Below are positions 32,994 to 44,242 of a stretch of DNA of 64,000 bases, one piece after another (within the stretch, counting starts at the first letter, position 1; every line of letters starts with the position of its first letter). Source of the stretch: Ahaetulla prasina. Its lineage: Eukaryota; Chordata; Lepidosauria; Squamata; Colubridae. The stretch covers positions 73,100,551 through 73,164,550 of the forward strand of contig NC_080546.1 in the NCBI RefSeq assembly GCF_028640845.1. Direction: 5' to 3'. The position numbers and the translations under genes were made by a program. The notes beneath the pieces were generated by a model. That model was not told the DNA's origin. It ran no database searches and worked only from the letters and a program-made list of their open reading frames with translations.

Positions 32994-33049
32994 AGATATA
33001 TATGTGTGTTTGTGTGTGTATGTGATTGTGTATGTATATATGTATATAT
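32994..33049 (+). repeat. (GT/TA)n microsatellite
   Basis: TATGTGTGTTTGTGTGTG followed by TATGTATATATG runs, just before the SINE head. Confidence 0.88.
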
Positions 33050-33666
33050 GGGATGCAGTGGCTCAGTGGCTAAGATGCTGAGCTTGTCGAGTGAAAGGTC
33101 GGCAGTTTAGTGGTTCAAATCCCTAGTGCCGTGTAACAGGGTGAGCTCCCATTATTTATCCCAGGTTCTGCCAACCTAACAGTTCGAAAGCACATAAAAA
33201 GCGCAAGTAGAAAAATAGGGACCACTTTTGGTGGGAAGGCAGGGGTGAAATCCAGTAGGTTCTGACAGGTTCTGGAGAACTGGTAGTGGAAATTTTGAGT
33301 AGTTCAGAGAACCAGTAGTGGAAAGTTTAAGTAGTTCAGAGAATCGGCAAATACCACCTTTGGCTGGTCCCAGAGTGGAGGGGAAATGGAGATTTTGCAG
33401 TATCCTTCCCCTGCTATGACCACCAAGCCACACCCACCAAGCCATGCTCACCCAGACACATCACGCCCACCAAGCCACGCCCACAGAACCAGTAGTAAAA
33501 AAAATTGAATTTCACCACTGTGGGAAGGTAACAGCATTCCATACACCTTTGGCTTTTAGTCGTGCCAGCCACATGACCACGGAGATGTCTTCAGACAGTG
33601 CTGGCTCTTCAGCTTTGAAATGGAGATGAGCACTGCTCCCTAGAGTCGAGAACGACTAGCACATAT
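33050..33666 (+). mobile_element. Sauria SINE split by hAT MITE
   Basis: Head and body at 33,050-33,239 and 33,521-33,666, with the tRNA boxes (GTGGCTCAGTGG, GTTCAAATCCC) intact. The tail stops at ACTAGCACATAT, where the L2 LINE 3' end begins, so the ACCTTT tail is missing. Confidence 0.92.
33240..33520 (-). mobile_element. hAT-like MITE, GTGAAAT family
   Basis: CAGGGGTGAAATCC to TTCACCACTG; perfect 8-bp TSD TGGGAAGG (33,232-33,239 and 33,521-33,528). Inserted in the Sauria SINE body. GCCACACCCACCAAGCC motifs match the copies at 2272 and 52,640. Confidence 0.96.
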
Positions 33667-36600
33667 TTATTTATTTATTTATTTATTTATTATTTAAATT
33701 TGTATACCGCCCTTCTCCCGAAGGACTCAGGGCGGTTCACAGCCAAGTAAAAAATGAAAATACATTATAGATACAATTAAAATACTAGTAAAAAACTTAT
33801 TTGAATTGGCCACAATTAAAATTTAGAGATAAAACCCATTAAAAACCCATAACTTAAAAAAACTAACCCAGTCCAGCGCAGATAAATAAGTAAGTTTTGA
33901 GCTCGCGAAAGGTCTGGAGGTCCGGAAGTTGACGAAGTCCTGGGGAGTTCGTTCCAGAGGCGGGAGCCCCACAGAGAAGGCCCTTCCTGGGTGTCGCCAG
34001 ACGACACTGTCGTGCCGACGGCACCCTGAGGAGTCCCTCTCTGTGAGAGCGCACGGTCGGTGAGAGGTATTCGGTAGCAGCAGGCGGTCCCGTAAGTAAC
34101 CCGGCCCTATGCCATGGGCGCTTTAAAGACGCTCACCAACACCTTGAAGCGCACCCGAAGGCCACAGGTAGCCAGTGCAGCCTGCGCAGGATAGGTGTCA
34201 CTCGAGCCACGAGGGCTCCCTCTATCACCAGCAGCTGCATTCTGGACCAACTGCAGCCTCCGGATGCCCTTCAAGGGAGCCCCATGTAGAGAGCATTGCA
34301 GTAGTCCAGACGAGACGCCACAAGGGCGTGAGTGACTGTGCACAAGGCATCCCGGTCTAGAAAGGCGCAACTGGCGCACCAGGCGAACCTGGTGGAAAGC
34401 TCTCCTGAGACGGCCGTCAAATGATCTTCAAAAGACAGCCGTGCATCCAGGAGAACGCCCAAATTGCGCACCCTCTCCATCGGGGCCAATGACTCGCTCC
34501 CGACAGTCAGCCGCGGACTCAGCTGACTGTACCGGGATGCCGCATCCACAGCCACTCCGTCTTGGAGGATTGAGCTTGAGCCTGTTTCTCCCCATCCAGA
34601 CCCGTCGGCTTCCAAACACCGGGACAGCACTTGATAGCTTCATTGGGGTGGCCCGTGTGGAAAAGTACAGCTGGGTGTCATCAGCGTACAGCTGGTACCT
34701 CACACCAAGCCACTGATGATCTCACCCAGCGGCTTCATATAGATGTTGAACAGAAGGCGAGAGAATCGACCCCGCGGCACCCCACAAGTGAGGCGCCGGG
34801 TGCGACCTCTGCCCCCGTCAACACCGTCTGCGACGGTCGGAGAGATAGGAGGAGAACCACCGATAAACGGTGCCTCCACTCCCAATCCTCCAACCGGCGC
34901 AGCAGGATACCATGGTCGATGGTATCAAAAGCCGCTGAGAGGTCTAATAGGACCAGGGCAGAGGAATAACCCCATCCCTGGCCCTCCAGAGATCATCCAC
35001 CAACGCGACCAAAGCCGTCTCAGTGCTGTAACCGGGTCGGAAGCCGGACTGGAACGGGTCCAGATAGACAGTTTCCTCCAGGTGCAGGGGAAACTGAAAT
35101 GCCACCATACTCTCTACAACCTTCGCCGCGAAGCGAAGGTTGGAGACCGGACGATAATTACCTAAAACAGCCGGGTCCAGGAAGGCTTCTTGAGGAGGGG
35201 TCTCACCACCGCCTCTTTCAAGGCGGCCGGAAAGACTCCTCCAACAAGGAAGCACTGTAATCCCCTGGAGCCAGCCTCGTGTCACCTCCTGAGTGGCCAG
35301 CACCAGCCAGGAGGGGCACGGGTCCAGTAAACACGTGGTGGCATTCAATCTACCCAGCAACCTGTCCATGTCCTCGGGAGTCACAGGGTCAAACTCATCC
35401 CAAACAACATCACCAAGACCGCCCTCAGATACCCCGTCTGAATCGCCACAATTTTGGTCCAGACCGTCCCTAAGCTGAACGATTTTATCGTATAGATAAC
35501 CGTTAAACTCCTCAGCACGTCCCCGCAACGGGTCATCCCGCCCCCCCTGGTGAAGGAGGGAGCGGGTCACCCGAAACAGGGCAGCTGGGCGGTTATCTGC
35601 CGACGCAATGAGGGAGGAGGCGTAGGAACGCCTCGCTTCCCTCAGTGCCACTAGGTAGGTCCTAGTATAGGATCTAACTAGTGTCCGATCAGCCTCTGAA
35701 CGGCTGGACCTCCAGGAACTCTCTAGGCGTCTTCTCCGGCGTTTCATCCCCCTCAGCTCCTCGGAGAACCAAGGAGCCGGTTGGGATCTGCGCCGGGTCA
35801 GAGGCCGCAAAGGCACGACACGGTCTAAAGCCCCAGCCGCAGCCCGTTCCCAGGCTGCAGCTAGTTCCTCTGCCGTGCCGTGAGCCAGACCCTCAGGAAG
35901 TGGCCCAAGCTCCGTCCGAAACCTCTCTGGGTCCATCAGGCGCCTGGGGCGGGACCATCGTAATGGTTCCGTCTCCCTGCGGTGTTGGGTAGCGGTCAGG
36001 AAGTCCAGGCGAAGGAGAGTGATCTGACCATGACAAAGGTTCAATGACTATTTCCTTTAAGTCCAGATCTCTCAACCACTGACCAGAGACAAAAATCAGG
36101 TCCAGTGTGCCTCCCCCGATGTGAGTGGGGCCATCCACTACTTGAGTCAGGTCCAAGGCCGTCATGGAGGCCAAGAACTCCCGAGCTACCGTCGATGACG
36201 AGCCGGCAGATGGCAAGTTAAAGTCCCCCATGACTAAAAGTCTGGGGGTCTCCACTGCCACCCCGGCAAGCACCTCCAGGAGCTCGGGCAGGGCAGCTGT
36301 CACGCAGCAAGGAGCCAGGTACGCGACCAGCAAGCCCATCTGACATCTATGACCCCACCTCACAAAGAGGGATTCACACCCGGCAATCTGAGGTACAGTG
36401 GTCTCCCTCGGCTCTAGACTCTCTTTAATAGCAACCGCCACCCCTCCACCCCTACCCTGGGCCCTCGGCTGATGGAATGCACGGAAACCCGGTGGGCACA
36501 TCTCGACCAGGGGCACACCCCCTTCAGTGCCCAACCAGGTCTCCGTAACGCCTATAATATCCGTGGCACCCCCCTGAATCAGATCATGTATTAGGGGGGC

Positions 36601-37005
36601 CTTATTGGCCACGGACCGTGCGTTGCATAACATCAGACACAGGCCCAGGCTCTGAGGGTCTTGACCATCCGGGGAACGGGAGAAGTCAGGGGGATCGGGG
36701 CACGCGATCGCCTGCAGACATCGAACGTGTGACCCCCTATGTCGATACGATCCCCCCCTTCCGCCATATCTGCCCCTCCCACTTACCGTGCAAATGGACT
36801 CACCCTCACACAAAGGAACACACTCCCCCCCCATAACCTCCGAACCCATTTGATAGTCGCCACGAGCATGCGCTGGAACTGGTTTCCTCCCGACGGGCTA
36901 CCCCTCACCCACCCTAACCTCCCACCCCACCCGACACTACCTCCCCTCCAACCCAGACCCGTCAGTTCCCACCTCCCTTAAAATTCCCATTAAAATTCCC
37001 TTTAA
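33667..37005 (-). mobile_element. L2-clade LINE, nearly full length
   Basis: 3.3 kb on the minus strand. The 3' end has a perfect hairpin (ACCGCCCTTCTCCCG and its complement, 33,706-33,734) and an AATAAATAAATA tail. The 5' end lies near 37,005 after a G-rich leader. ORF2 has endonuclease and reverse transcriptase regions but is split over several frames. No ORF1 is recognisable. TSDs are not evident. Confidence 0.9.
33863..36849 (-). pseudogene. L2 LINE ORF2 (endonuclease + RT), frameshifted
   Basis: The endonuclease is in the frame at 35,893-36,849: [39 protein letters not shown] and LSWSDHSP, i.e. the apurinic-endonuclease fold with the GDFN and SDH catalytic motifs. RT follows at 34,944-36,044 (GNYRPVSNLRFAAKVVESMV, PFQSGFRPGYSTETALVALV). 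Catalytic-core (YADD) and C-terminal pieces lie in other frames at 34,700-33,816. At least four frame changes: an inactive but recent copy. Confidence 0.88.
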
Positions 37006-37009
37006 AACA

Positions 37010-37200
37010 AGGAATAATAAGAATTGAGAATATTTTAATTACATTTTTTGGTTTCTTTCCTTGCTCATTTTAGAATAGAAGCAAAGCTGAAGGTACTCAG
37101 TTATGTGAACATGATTTATTAATTCACAGTAAAGGCAGTCAGTGTAATATTTAAGCTGTTGCACAGATGGTAAGGATTCCTTGGTTGAAGTCCACATTCA
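37010..37200. other. unassigned DNA
   Basis: Nothing recognised. Confidence 0.4.
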
Positions 37201-37202
37201 GA

Positions 37203-37509
37203 AAAGTTCACCTGGTAAGAGAGAGAGAGAGAGAGAGGGAGGGAGGGAGGGAGGGAGGAAAAAGGAGAGGAAGAAAGGACTACAAACCTGGCACTAGATG
37301 CAGCTTCAGAGGATAATCCAGGGCTGGAAGGGACCTGGAGGTCATCTAGTCCAACCCTGCTCCAGTAGGACATTGTTAGTGAGTTTCTGTCTTTTGATTC
37401 CCCAGTCACATAGCCACGCCCACCCAGTCACATGACACCCCCCACAAAGGCACACCCACCAAGCCATGCTCACAGAACCAGTAGAAAAGAAATTTAGATT
37501 TCACCACTA
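37203..37509 (-). mobile_element. composite hAT-end / CR1-tail repeat
   Basis: Inverted copy of the repeat at 15,596-15,880: polypurine (GA)n(GGGA)n tract (37,216-37,258), CR1-tail-like GGGACCTGGAGGTCATCTAG, GCCACGCCCACCCAG motifs, and the hAT-type end AGATTTCACCACTA. Confidence 0.78.
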
Positions 37510-39022
37510 ATATATATGCATGCATACACATACACACACACACACACACATCAAAATATTGACCTGTATTACTTTCCTATGTGGAGTTTACAAAAGAGAC
37601 TTGTTATGCTTTGAAGAAATTTGTGAAAAGAAACAATGAAGAAATGAAAAAAAGTCAAATTCTAAGGCAATATTTGAAGGGACTAAAGATCACAATTGTT
37701 AAAAATAAAGGAAGGAATATAGAGTTGGTTTATTTGATTAGGTTTAAAATACGCATATTGTTATCTCTGGCAACCATTAATGGAATTTTGCTGATCAGGA
37801 CCGAACAATGAGGCTTTAACAATTTGTTTATAGATAAAAGATGGGACATGGGAGGAAGAGATCATTTGTTGCATTTTAAGAGACGACGATATTACAATTT
37901 TGTACTTGTGATAAAAGCAGAAATTTCATTATATATTTTTTCTTTACTATATTCTTTCCTTTCCTTTTGTGCTTTTCTCTTTTTTCTTTTCTAAACTTTC
38001 TCTTTTTTCTTTTTCTTTTTAGTTTGTATTAGTTTTATTTTTTAATTGTATTTTTAATAAAATTACAGTACTATATAAATAGCTGTTTCTGAATTTGGGG
38101 TTTTATTTTTGTTTTAATTTAGGAGTGTACCAAATTTACCTTTTTCCATATTCCAGCAAAAGTGAAGAATTAAGTAAAGTGTGAAAATTGCTTTACAATA
38201 TCAGATCTGCCTACAGTTTCTGGATCTCATATAGCATCTTACTACAACCTTAGCATCCATCATACCATATGTATCGGTGTTGATTAGAGCTACCATATTC
38301 AGGCTAAAAAATATTTTTTTTCTGTCATCTGATAGTTATCTGGATCCTTGTGGCCAGACATCCAGGACACACACACAGAGGGAGATACATAATTGTTATA
38401 TGTATAATTTCACTTCCTTGAATTCCAAACCAGAATAACCACAGCTGAGAGTTTTGGGAGATAGAATGTAAATGTCTGAAGACAAATTAGCTTCAGGGAG
38501 AGCTATAATAAGTGATTTGTCACAAAGAAAATGCTTGCCTATCTTAAAAATGTGTCTTAGTAGCTTATCTACCTTTTAACTTCATTTTAATCTGAAGGAA
38601 CAGCACTGAAGCAAACACTTGGGCAAGACCTATACTTCTTTATAAGATTCAGTGCTGGTCATATTCATCCTGCTGCCACCCCCTGTAATCTGGATAATAA
38701 GTAATATCTTCAACAGTACTCAGATACATATTCTAAATCCATTAAACATAATTATCTGCTTTTAGATGAAATATCTGGCTTTGATCTTGATCTACAGTGT
38801 AACCCATGCTGTATTCTGAGTTAGGTGATTAGTGGGCATCCTTTTCAATTCTAGGAGCCCATACAACTCTAATGATCTTGCAGGGCTACGCAGAGACTCT
38901 TCTTAATGAAGCAATGAAAGAGAGAACTTCGTATCTTATTAAAAAAGATGTGCAGTGTATTTTGATTATATAAGGATCAGCAAATCTGGGCAATTTTTGG
39001 AGCAAAACTATAGATATGAACC

Positions 39023-39075
39023 AAATCCATACATATACATATATATACATACATACATACATATATATATATATT
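39023..39075 (+). repeat. (CATA)n/(TA)n microsatellite
   Basis: CATACATACATA then TATATATATAT, abutting the Penelope terminus at 39,076. Confidence 0.93.
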
Positions 39076-39157
39076 TGTTTTCTGAGGTTTTCGGGGGGGT
39101 TTGTATGTAGGTCTTTGGTTATTCGGGTTTTCTCCCGCATAAAATTGGAAGTGTCTT

Positions 39158-39197
39158 GGCGACATTTCAACGAAGTCTCATTTGTCATCTTCAGGCC
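39158..39197 (-). ncRNA. hammerhead-like motif (Penelope, copy 1)
   Basis: On the minus strand: GGC, CTGAAGA, a six-base arm with loop TGAGAC, GAAA, then TGTC and GCC. The two three-base GGC/GCC arms form stem I. Stem II has one mismatch, so this copy is probably weak or dead. Confidence 0.55.
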
Positions 39198-39503
39198 TCA
39201 GCTTCGTGCTTCTGGGAGCAATGTGTGATTGCAGCTGTTTCTTCCTTTTTAACTGCTAGTGGGGGTTTGAATTGATTGGGTGGGAGCTTGGCTGTGCTCT
39301 GATTGGATGGGGTTTTTTTGTGCTCTGATTGGCTGGGGGTGTGTCCTGTTTGGGTGGGGGCTTGGTTGTGCTCAGATTAGTTTGAGCTGCAGGGGGATTT
39401 GAGCTGGTGAGCTGCATTGCTGTTGTTTGGCTTTGTGGTCGTGCTACATCTTCATAGTGGGTGTCAGTCTGCTGCATGAATGGATTGGAGGGGTTTGAAA
39501 TGG

Positions 39504-41312
39504 CTAATGATGCAGCTGCGGTCTGGCTTCTGGTCCTTGGTCGTGCTTTATCATCAGTGTGGGTTTGGGTCTGCTTTCAGGGTGGATGTGTAGTGGTGAC
39601 ATCCTGTGTGGACCTCGTGAGTGTGGGTCTGGTGTCATTCCTGTGTTAGGGACTCGTTTGTCAATAAGGGCAAGTTTCCAAATGGCTGGCAGGCGGGCGG
39701 TATCATCTCGTTTGTTCATGCTGTGTGGGCGTTTTTCTATCTCAATGGCTTCTCTGATTATTCTGTTGTTAAAGTGTTCAGTTTTGGCGATAGTTCTGGT
39801 CTTTTTAAAGTCAATATCATGTCCTGTGACTTTAAAGTGTTGGGCCAGGGAAGAAGTTGGTTCCTCTTTTTTGAATGAGTTCTTGTGTTCTTCAATGCGT
39901 GCACTTATTCTTCTGTTGGTTTGTCCGATGTATGTGGTGGGGCAGGCAGTGCATGGGATTTCATATACTCCTTGATTTTCTAACTCAATTTTGTCTTTGG
40001 GGTTTCTTAGGATGGTGGATATTTTTTGGTTTGTGCAGAATGCTGTCTTGATGTTGTGTTTGTGGAGGATCTTGCTGATTCTGTCTGTGGTGCCTTTTAT
40101 ATATGGGAGGAGGGCTGTGCCGTTTTCTTGTTCTCTGTCTTGGATTTTAGTGGGGGGTTCTTTTTGGATTAGTTTGGTAATCTTATTTCTTTGGAATCCA
40201 TTGGATGTTAGTACGTTTGTGAGAGTGTGTAGTTCGGTTTTTAGGTGTTGTTCGTCAGCTAAGCATTTTGTTCTGGAGATGAGTGTCTTGACTACGGAGT
40301 TGATCTGTGCTGGGTGGTGGTGTAAGAGTGCGTGCAGATAGCGGTTAGTGTGTGTTTTCTTCTGGTAGATGGTGTGTCCTAGGGAGCCATTGGGTTTCCT
40401 GGAGACTAAGACATCTAGGAAGGAAAGTTGGTTGTTAACTTCTGTTTCCATGGTGAACTGTATTTTGGGGTGTAGGCTATTGAGGTGTGTGAGGAAGTTG
40501 TCAAGTTTTTCTTTCCCGTGTGGCCAGATTATGAAGGTGTCGTCTACGTATCTGAGCCAGAGTTTGGGTTTGTGGTCAGATTTTTCTAGAGCTTGGGTTT
40601 CAAAGTGTTCCATGTAGAGGTTAGCAATGACAGGTGAGAGGGGTGATCCCATGGGTGCTCCTTCTATTTGTTTGTATTTTTGTCCATTATAGATGAAGTA
40701 TGTGTTGGATAGGCAGTGGTTGGTCAGATCTAGGATGTGCTTGGGGGTTATATTTGTTTTGGATAGCTGTCAAGGCTTCTTTGATTGGCACTTGGGTGAA
40801 GAGGGATATGACATCAAAGCTCACGAGTAGGTCGCTGGGCTGTAAGTTTTGTTTCTTTATGATCTCTATGAACTGGAATGAGTTATTTACGTGTGAGGCG
40901 ATGGATTCTGCATAGAGCTGTAGTTGTTTGGCGAGAAATTTGGCTAGGTTTTTTAGAGGTGAGCCTATGGAGCTGACTATGGGTCTGAGTGGGGTTCCTT
41001 CTTTGTGTATCTTGGGGAGACCATAGAGCTTAGGGCATCTGGATGATTTCTCTCTGGGAATGATTCTTTGTTGGATTTCTTCACTGATGGCGGAGGCTTT
41101 TATTTTGGATCTAGTGGTTCTTTCTAGGTAGGTGGTGGGGTCTGTTTTTAGGGGCTTGTATGCAGGGTCTTGGAGTAGGTTGGTTAATTTGGTCTGGTAG
41201 TCAGATGTGTTCATAACCACCATGGCGTTGCCCTTGTCTGCTGGTAGGATTATTATGCTGGTGTCTTTTTTCAGGTTAAGTAGTGCTGTCTGTTCCTCTT
41301 TGGGTAAGTTGC
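39504..41312 (-). pseudogene. Penelope RT / GIY-YIG protein, one frameshift
   Basis: N-terminal part (to 40,687): ADKGNAMVVMNTSDYQTKL, CPKLYGLPKIHKEGTPLRPI and LLVSFDVISLFTQVP (RT motif A with catalytic Asp). The second frame, 382 codons (40,652-39,504), has MGSPLSPVIANLYMEHFE, RYVDDTFIIW (motif C, YVDD), then the endonuclease YEIPCTACPTTYIGQTNRRI and HFNNRIIREAIEIEK. One frame change near 40,690-40,760 separates them. A long uninterrupted frame suggests recent insertion. Confidence 0.92.
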
Positions 41313-41317
41313 TTACA

Positions 41318-41361
41318 ACCAAAGACCTACATACAAACACCCATGAAAACCTCAGAAAACA
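41318..41361 (+). mobile_element. inverted Penelope terminal fragment
   Basis: AACCAAAGACCTACATACAA to CTCAGAAAACA in + orientation, opposite to the element it adjoins, continuing into CA/TA repeats (41,361-41,429). Confidence 0.88.
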
Positions 41362-41390
41362 CACACATATATATATACACATATACATAC

Positions 41391-41423
<33 letters not shown>

Positions 41424-42916
41424 CACACATCAAAATATTGACCTGTATTACTTTCCTATGTGGAGTTTACAAAAGAGACTTGTTATGCTTTGAAGAAATT
41501 TGTGAAAAGAAACAATGAAGAAATGAAAAAAAGTCAAATTCTAAGGCAATATTTGAAGGGACTAAAGATCACAATTGTTAAAAATAAAGGAAGGAATATA
41601 GAGTTGGTTTATTTGATTAGGTTTAAAATACGCATATTGTTATCTCTGGCAACCATTAATGGAATTTTGCTGATCAGGACCGAACAATGAGGCTTTAACA
41701 ATTTGTTTATAGATAAAAGATGGGACATGGGAGGAAGAGATCATTTGTTGTATTTTAAGAGACGACGATATTACAATTTTGTACTTGTGATAAAAGCAGA
41801 AATTTCATTATATATTTTTTCTTTACTATATTTTTTCCTTTCCTTTTGTGCTTTTCTCTTTTTTCTTTTCTAGACTTTCTCTTTTTTCTTTTTCTTTTTA
41901 GTTTGTATTAGTTTTATTTTTTAATTATATTTTTAATAAAATTACAGTACTATATAAATAGCTGTTTCTGAATTTGGGGTTTTATTTTTGTTTTAATTTA
42001 GGAGTGTACCAAATTTACCTTTTTCCATATTCCAGCAAAAGTGAAGAATTAAGTAAAGTGTGAAAATTGCTTTACAATATCAGATCTGCCTACAGTTTCT
42101 GGATCTCATATAGCATCTTACTACAACCTTAGCATCCATCATACCATATGTATCGGTGTTGATTAGAGCTACCATATTCAGGCTAAAAAAAATTTTTTTT
42201 CTGTCATCTGATAGTTATCTGGATCCTTGTGGCCAGACATCCAGGACACACACACAGAGGGAGATACATAATTGTTATATGTATAATTTCACTTCCTTGA
42301 ATTCCGAACCAGAATAACCACAGCTGAGAGTTTTGGGAGATAGAATGTAAATGTCTGAAGACAAATTAGCTTCAGGGAGAGCTATAATAAGTGATTTGTC
42401 ACAAAGAAAATGCTTGCCTATCTTAAAAATGTGTCTTAGTAGCTTATCTACCTTTTAACTTCATTTTAATCTGAAGGAACAGCACTGAAGCAAACACTTG
42501 GGCAAGACCTATACTTCTTTATAAGATTCAGTGCTGGTCATATTCATCCTGCTGCCACCCCCTGTAATCTGGATAATAAGTAATATCTTCAACAGTACTC
42601 AGATACATATTCTAAATCCATTAAACATAATTATCTGCTTTTAGATGAAATATCTGGCTTTGATCTTGATCTACAGTGTAACCCATGCTGTATTCTGAGT
42701 TAGGTGATTAGTGGGCATCCTTTTCAATTCTAGGAGCCCATACAACTCTAATGATGTTGCAGGGCTACGCAGAGACTCTTCTTAATGAAGCAATGAAAGA
42801 GAGAACTTCGTATCTTATTAAAAAAGATGTGCAGTGTATTTTGATTATATAAGGATCAGCAAATCTGGGCAATTTTTGGAGCAAAACTATAGATATGAAC
42901 CAAATCCATACATATA

Positions 42917-42936
42917 CATATACATACATACATACA

Positions 42937-42972
<36 letters not shown>

Positions 42973-42982
42973 TATATATATT
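42917..42982 (+). repeat. (CATA)n/(TA)n microsatellite, copy 2
   Basis: Same position as 39,023-39,075 but with more CATA units, accounting for the change in duplication offset. Confidence 0.93.
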
Positions 42983-43742
42983 TGTTTTCTGAGGTTTTCG
43001 CGGGTGTTTGTATGTAGGTCTTTGGTTATTCGGGATTTCTCCCGCGTAAAATTGGAAGTGTCTTGGCGACGTTTCAACGAAGTCTCATTCGTCATCTTCA
43101 GGCCTCAGCTTCGTGCTTCTGGGAGCAATGTGTGATTGCAGCTGTTTCTTCCTTTTTAACTGCTAGTGGGGGTTTGAATTGATTGGGTGGGAGCTTGGCT
43201 GTGCTCTGATTGGATGGGGTTTTTTTGTGCTCTGATTGGCTGGGGGTGTGTCCTGTTTGGGTGGGGGCTTGGTTGTGCTCAGATTAGTCTGAGTTGCAGG
43301 GGGATTTGAGCTGGTGAGCTGCATTGCTGTTGTTTGGCTTCGTGTTCGTGGTCGTGCTACATCTTCATAGTGGGTGTCAGTCTGCTGCATGTATGGATTG
43401 GAGGGGTTTGAAATGGCTAATGTTGCAGCTGCGGTCTGGCTTCTGGTCCTTGGTCGTGCTTCATGATCAGTGTGGGTTTGGGTCTGCTTTCTGGGTGGAT
43501 GTGTGGTGGTGACATCCTGTGTGGACCTCGTGAGTGTGGGTCTGGTGTCATTCCTCGTGTTAGGGACTCGTTTGTCAATAAGGGCGGGTTTCCAAATGGC
43601 TGGTAGGCGGGAGGTATCATCTCGTTTGTTCATGCTGTGTGGGCATTTTTCTATCTCGATGGCTTCTCTGATTATTCTGTTGTTAAAGTGTTCAGTTTTG
43701 GCGATAGTTCTGGTCTTTTTAAAGTCAATATCATGTCCTGTG
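42983..43742 (-). mobile_element. Penelope-like element, truncated copy
   Basis: 3' 760 bp of the element in copy 2 of the duplication. The minus-strand frame (43,163-43,633) covers the endonuclease C-terminus (MNKRDDTSRLPAIWKPAL). Truncated at 43,742. Confidence 0.92.
43065..43104 (-). ncRNA. hammerhead-like motif, most complete
   Basis: Minus strand: GGC (stem I), CTGAAGA core, one unpaired T, GACGAA arm, TGAGAC loop, TTCGTT arm (stem II, one G-U pair), GAAAC, GTC cleavage triplet, GCC (stem I). All conserved core bases are present; stem III is only AC/GT. Such minimal type I hammerheads are known in Penelope-like elements. Confidence 0.7.
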
Positions 43743-44164
43743 GCTTCTTCCCTGGTCCAACACCTTAACTGCTAGTGGGGGTTTGAACTGATTGGTTGGG
43801 AGCTTGGCCGTGTTCTGATTGGGTGGAGGTGTGTTCTGATTGGATGGTGGGGTTGGCCACCATCCAATCAGGCCACCATCCAATCAGAGCACAGCCAAAC
43901 CCCCAACCAATCAGAACACACCTCCACTCAAATCAGAACACAGCCAAGCTCCAAACCAATCAGTTCAAACCCCCACTAGCAATTAAAAGGAAGAAACAGC
44001 TGCGATCACACATTGCTCCTAGAAGCACGAAGCAGTAAACATCAGCCTGAAGATGATGAATGAGACTTCGTCGAAACATCGCCAAGACACTTCCAATTTT
44101 ACGCGGGAGAAAACCCGAACAACCAAAGACCTACATACAAACACCCATGAAAACCTCAGAAAAC
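43743..44164. mobile_element. inverted Penelope ends, hairpin
   Basis: 43,743-43,766 is a short inverted Penelope piece. 43,767-43,856 (minus) and 43,857-44,164 (plus) carry the same terminal region head to head, forming a roughly 90-bp palindrome centred near 43,857 with several ACCAATCAG/CTGATTGGT blocks. The + copy ends CTCAGAAAACA and enters (ATAGAT)n. Confidence 0.88.
44044..44083 (+). ncRNA. hammerhead-like motif (+ strand Penelope end)
   Basis: CTGAAGA, T, GATGAA arm, TGAGAC loop, TTCGTC arm, GAAAC, ATC, GCC. The core is intact with an AUC triplet in place of GUC. Stem I pairs at two positions. Confidence 0.65.
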
Positions 44165-44242
44165 ATAGATATAGATATAGATATAGATATAGATATAGAT
44201 ATAGATATAGATATAGATATAGATACACACACACACACACAC
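44165..44242 (+). repeat. (ATAGAT)n then (AC)n
   Basis: About ten hexamer units followed by about nine AC units between two Penelope ends. Confidence 0.96.

Larger units (their letters stand above)
37551..39828. repeat. tandem duplication, copy 1
   Basis: 2.28 kb matching 41,430-43,742 at a constant offset of 3,879 bp, shifting to 3,907 bp after a microsatellite length change. It covers about 1.5 kb of otherwise unrecognised AT-rich DNA (37,551-38,990) plus the 3' end of a Penelope element. Differences are few in the spacer, slightly more in the Penelope part. Confidence 0.95.
39076..41361 (-). mobile_element. Penelope-like retroelement
   Basis: Minus strand, from 41,316 to 39,076. It encodes RT with a GIY-YIG endonuclease, then a non-coding pseudo-LTR region with a hammerhead-like fold, ending CTCAGAAAACA. 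At the 5' side, 41,317-41,361 is a 45-bp piece of the same 3' terminus in the opposite orientation, a common Penelope feature. 5'-truncated; flanked by microsatellites on both sides. Confidence 0.93.
41430..43742. repeat. tandem duplication, copy 2
   Basis: Near-identical to 37,551-39,828. The match ends at GTCATGTCCTGTG-type sequence inside the Penelope endonuclease region, after which an inverted 24-bp piece and rearranged ends follow. Confidence 0.95.

Noticed and set aside
37581..37811. 76-codon frame conserved in two copies (also 41,460-41,690)
   Set aside because: Identity is explained by the recent tandem duplication, not selection. No start context, domain or second exon is visible.
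39076..39430. CCAATCAG-rich sequence as a host promoter
   Set aside because: These CCAAT motifs recur in every copy of the Penelope end and belong to it.
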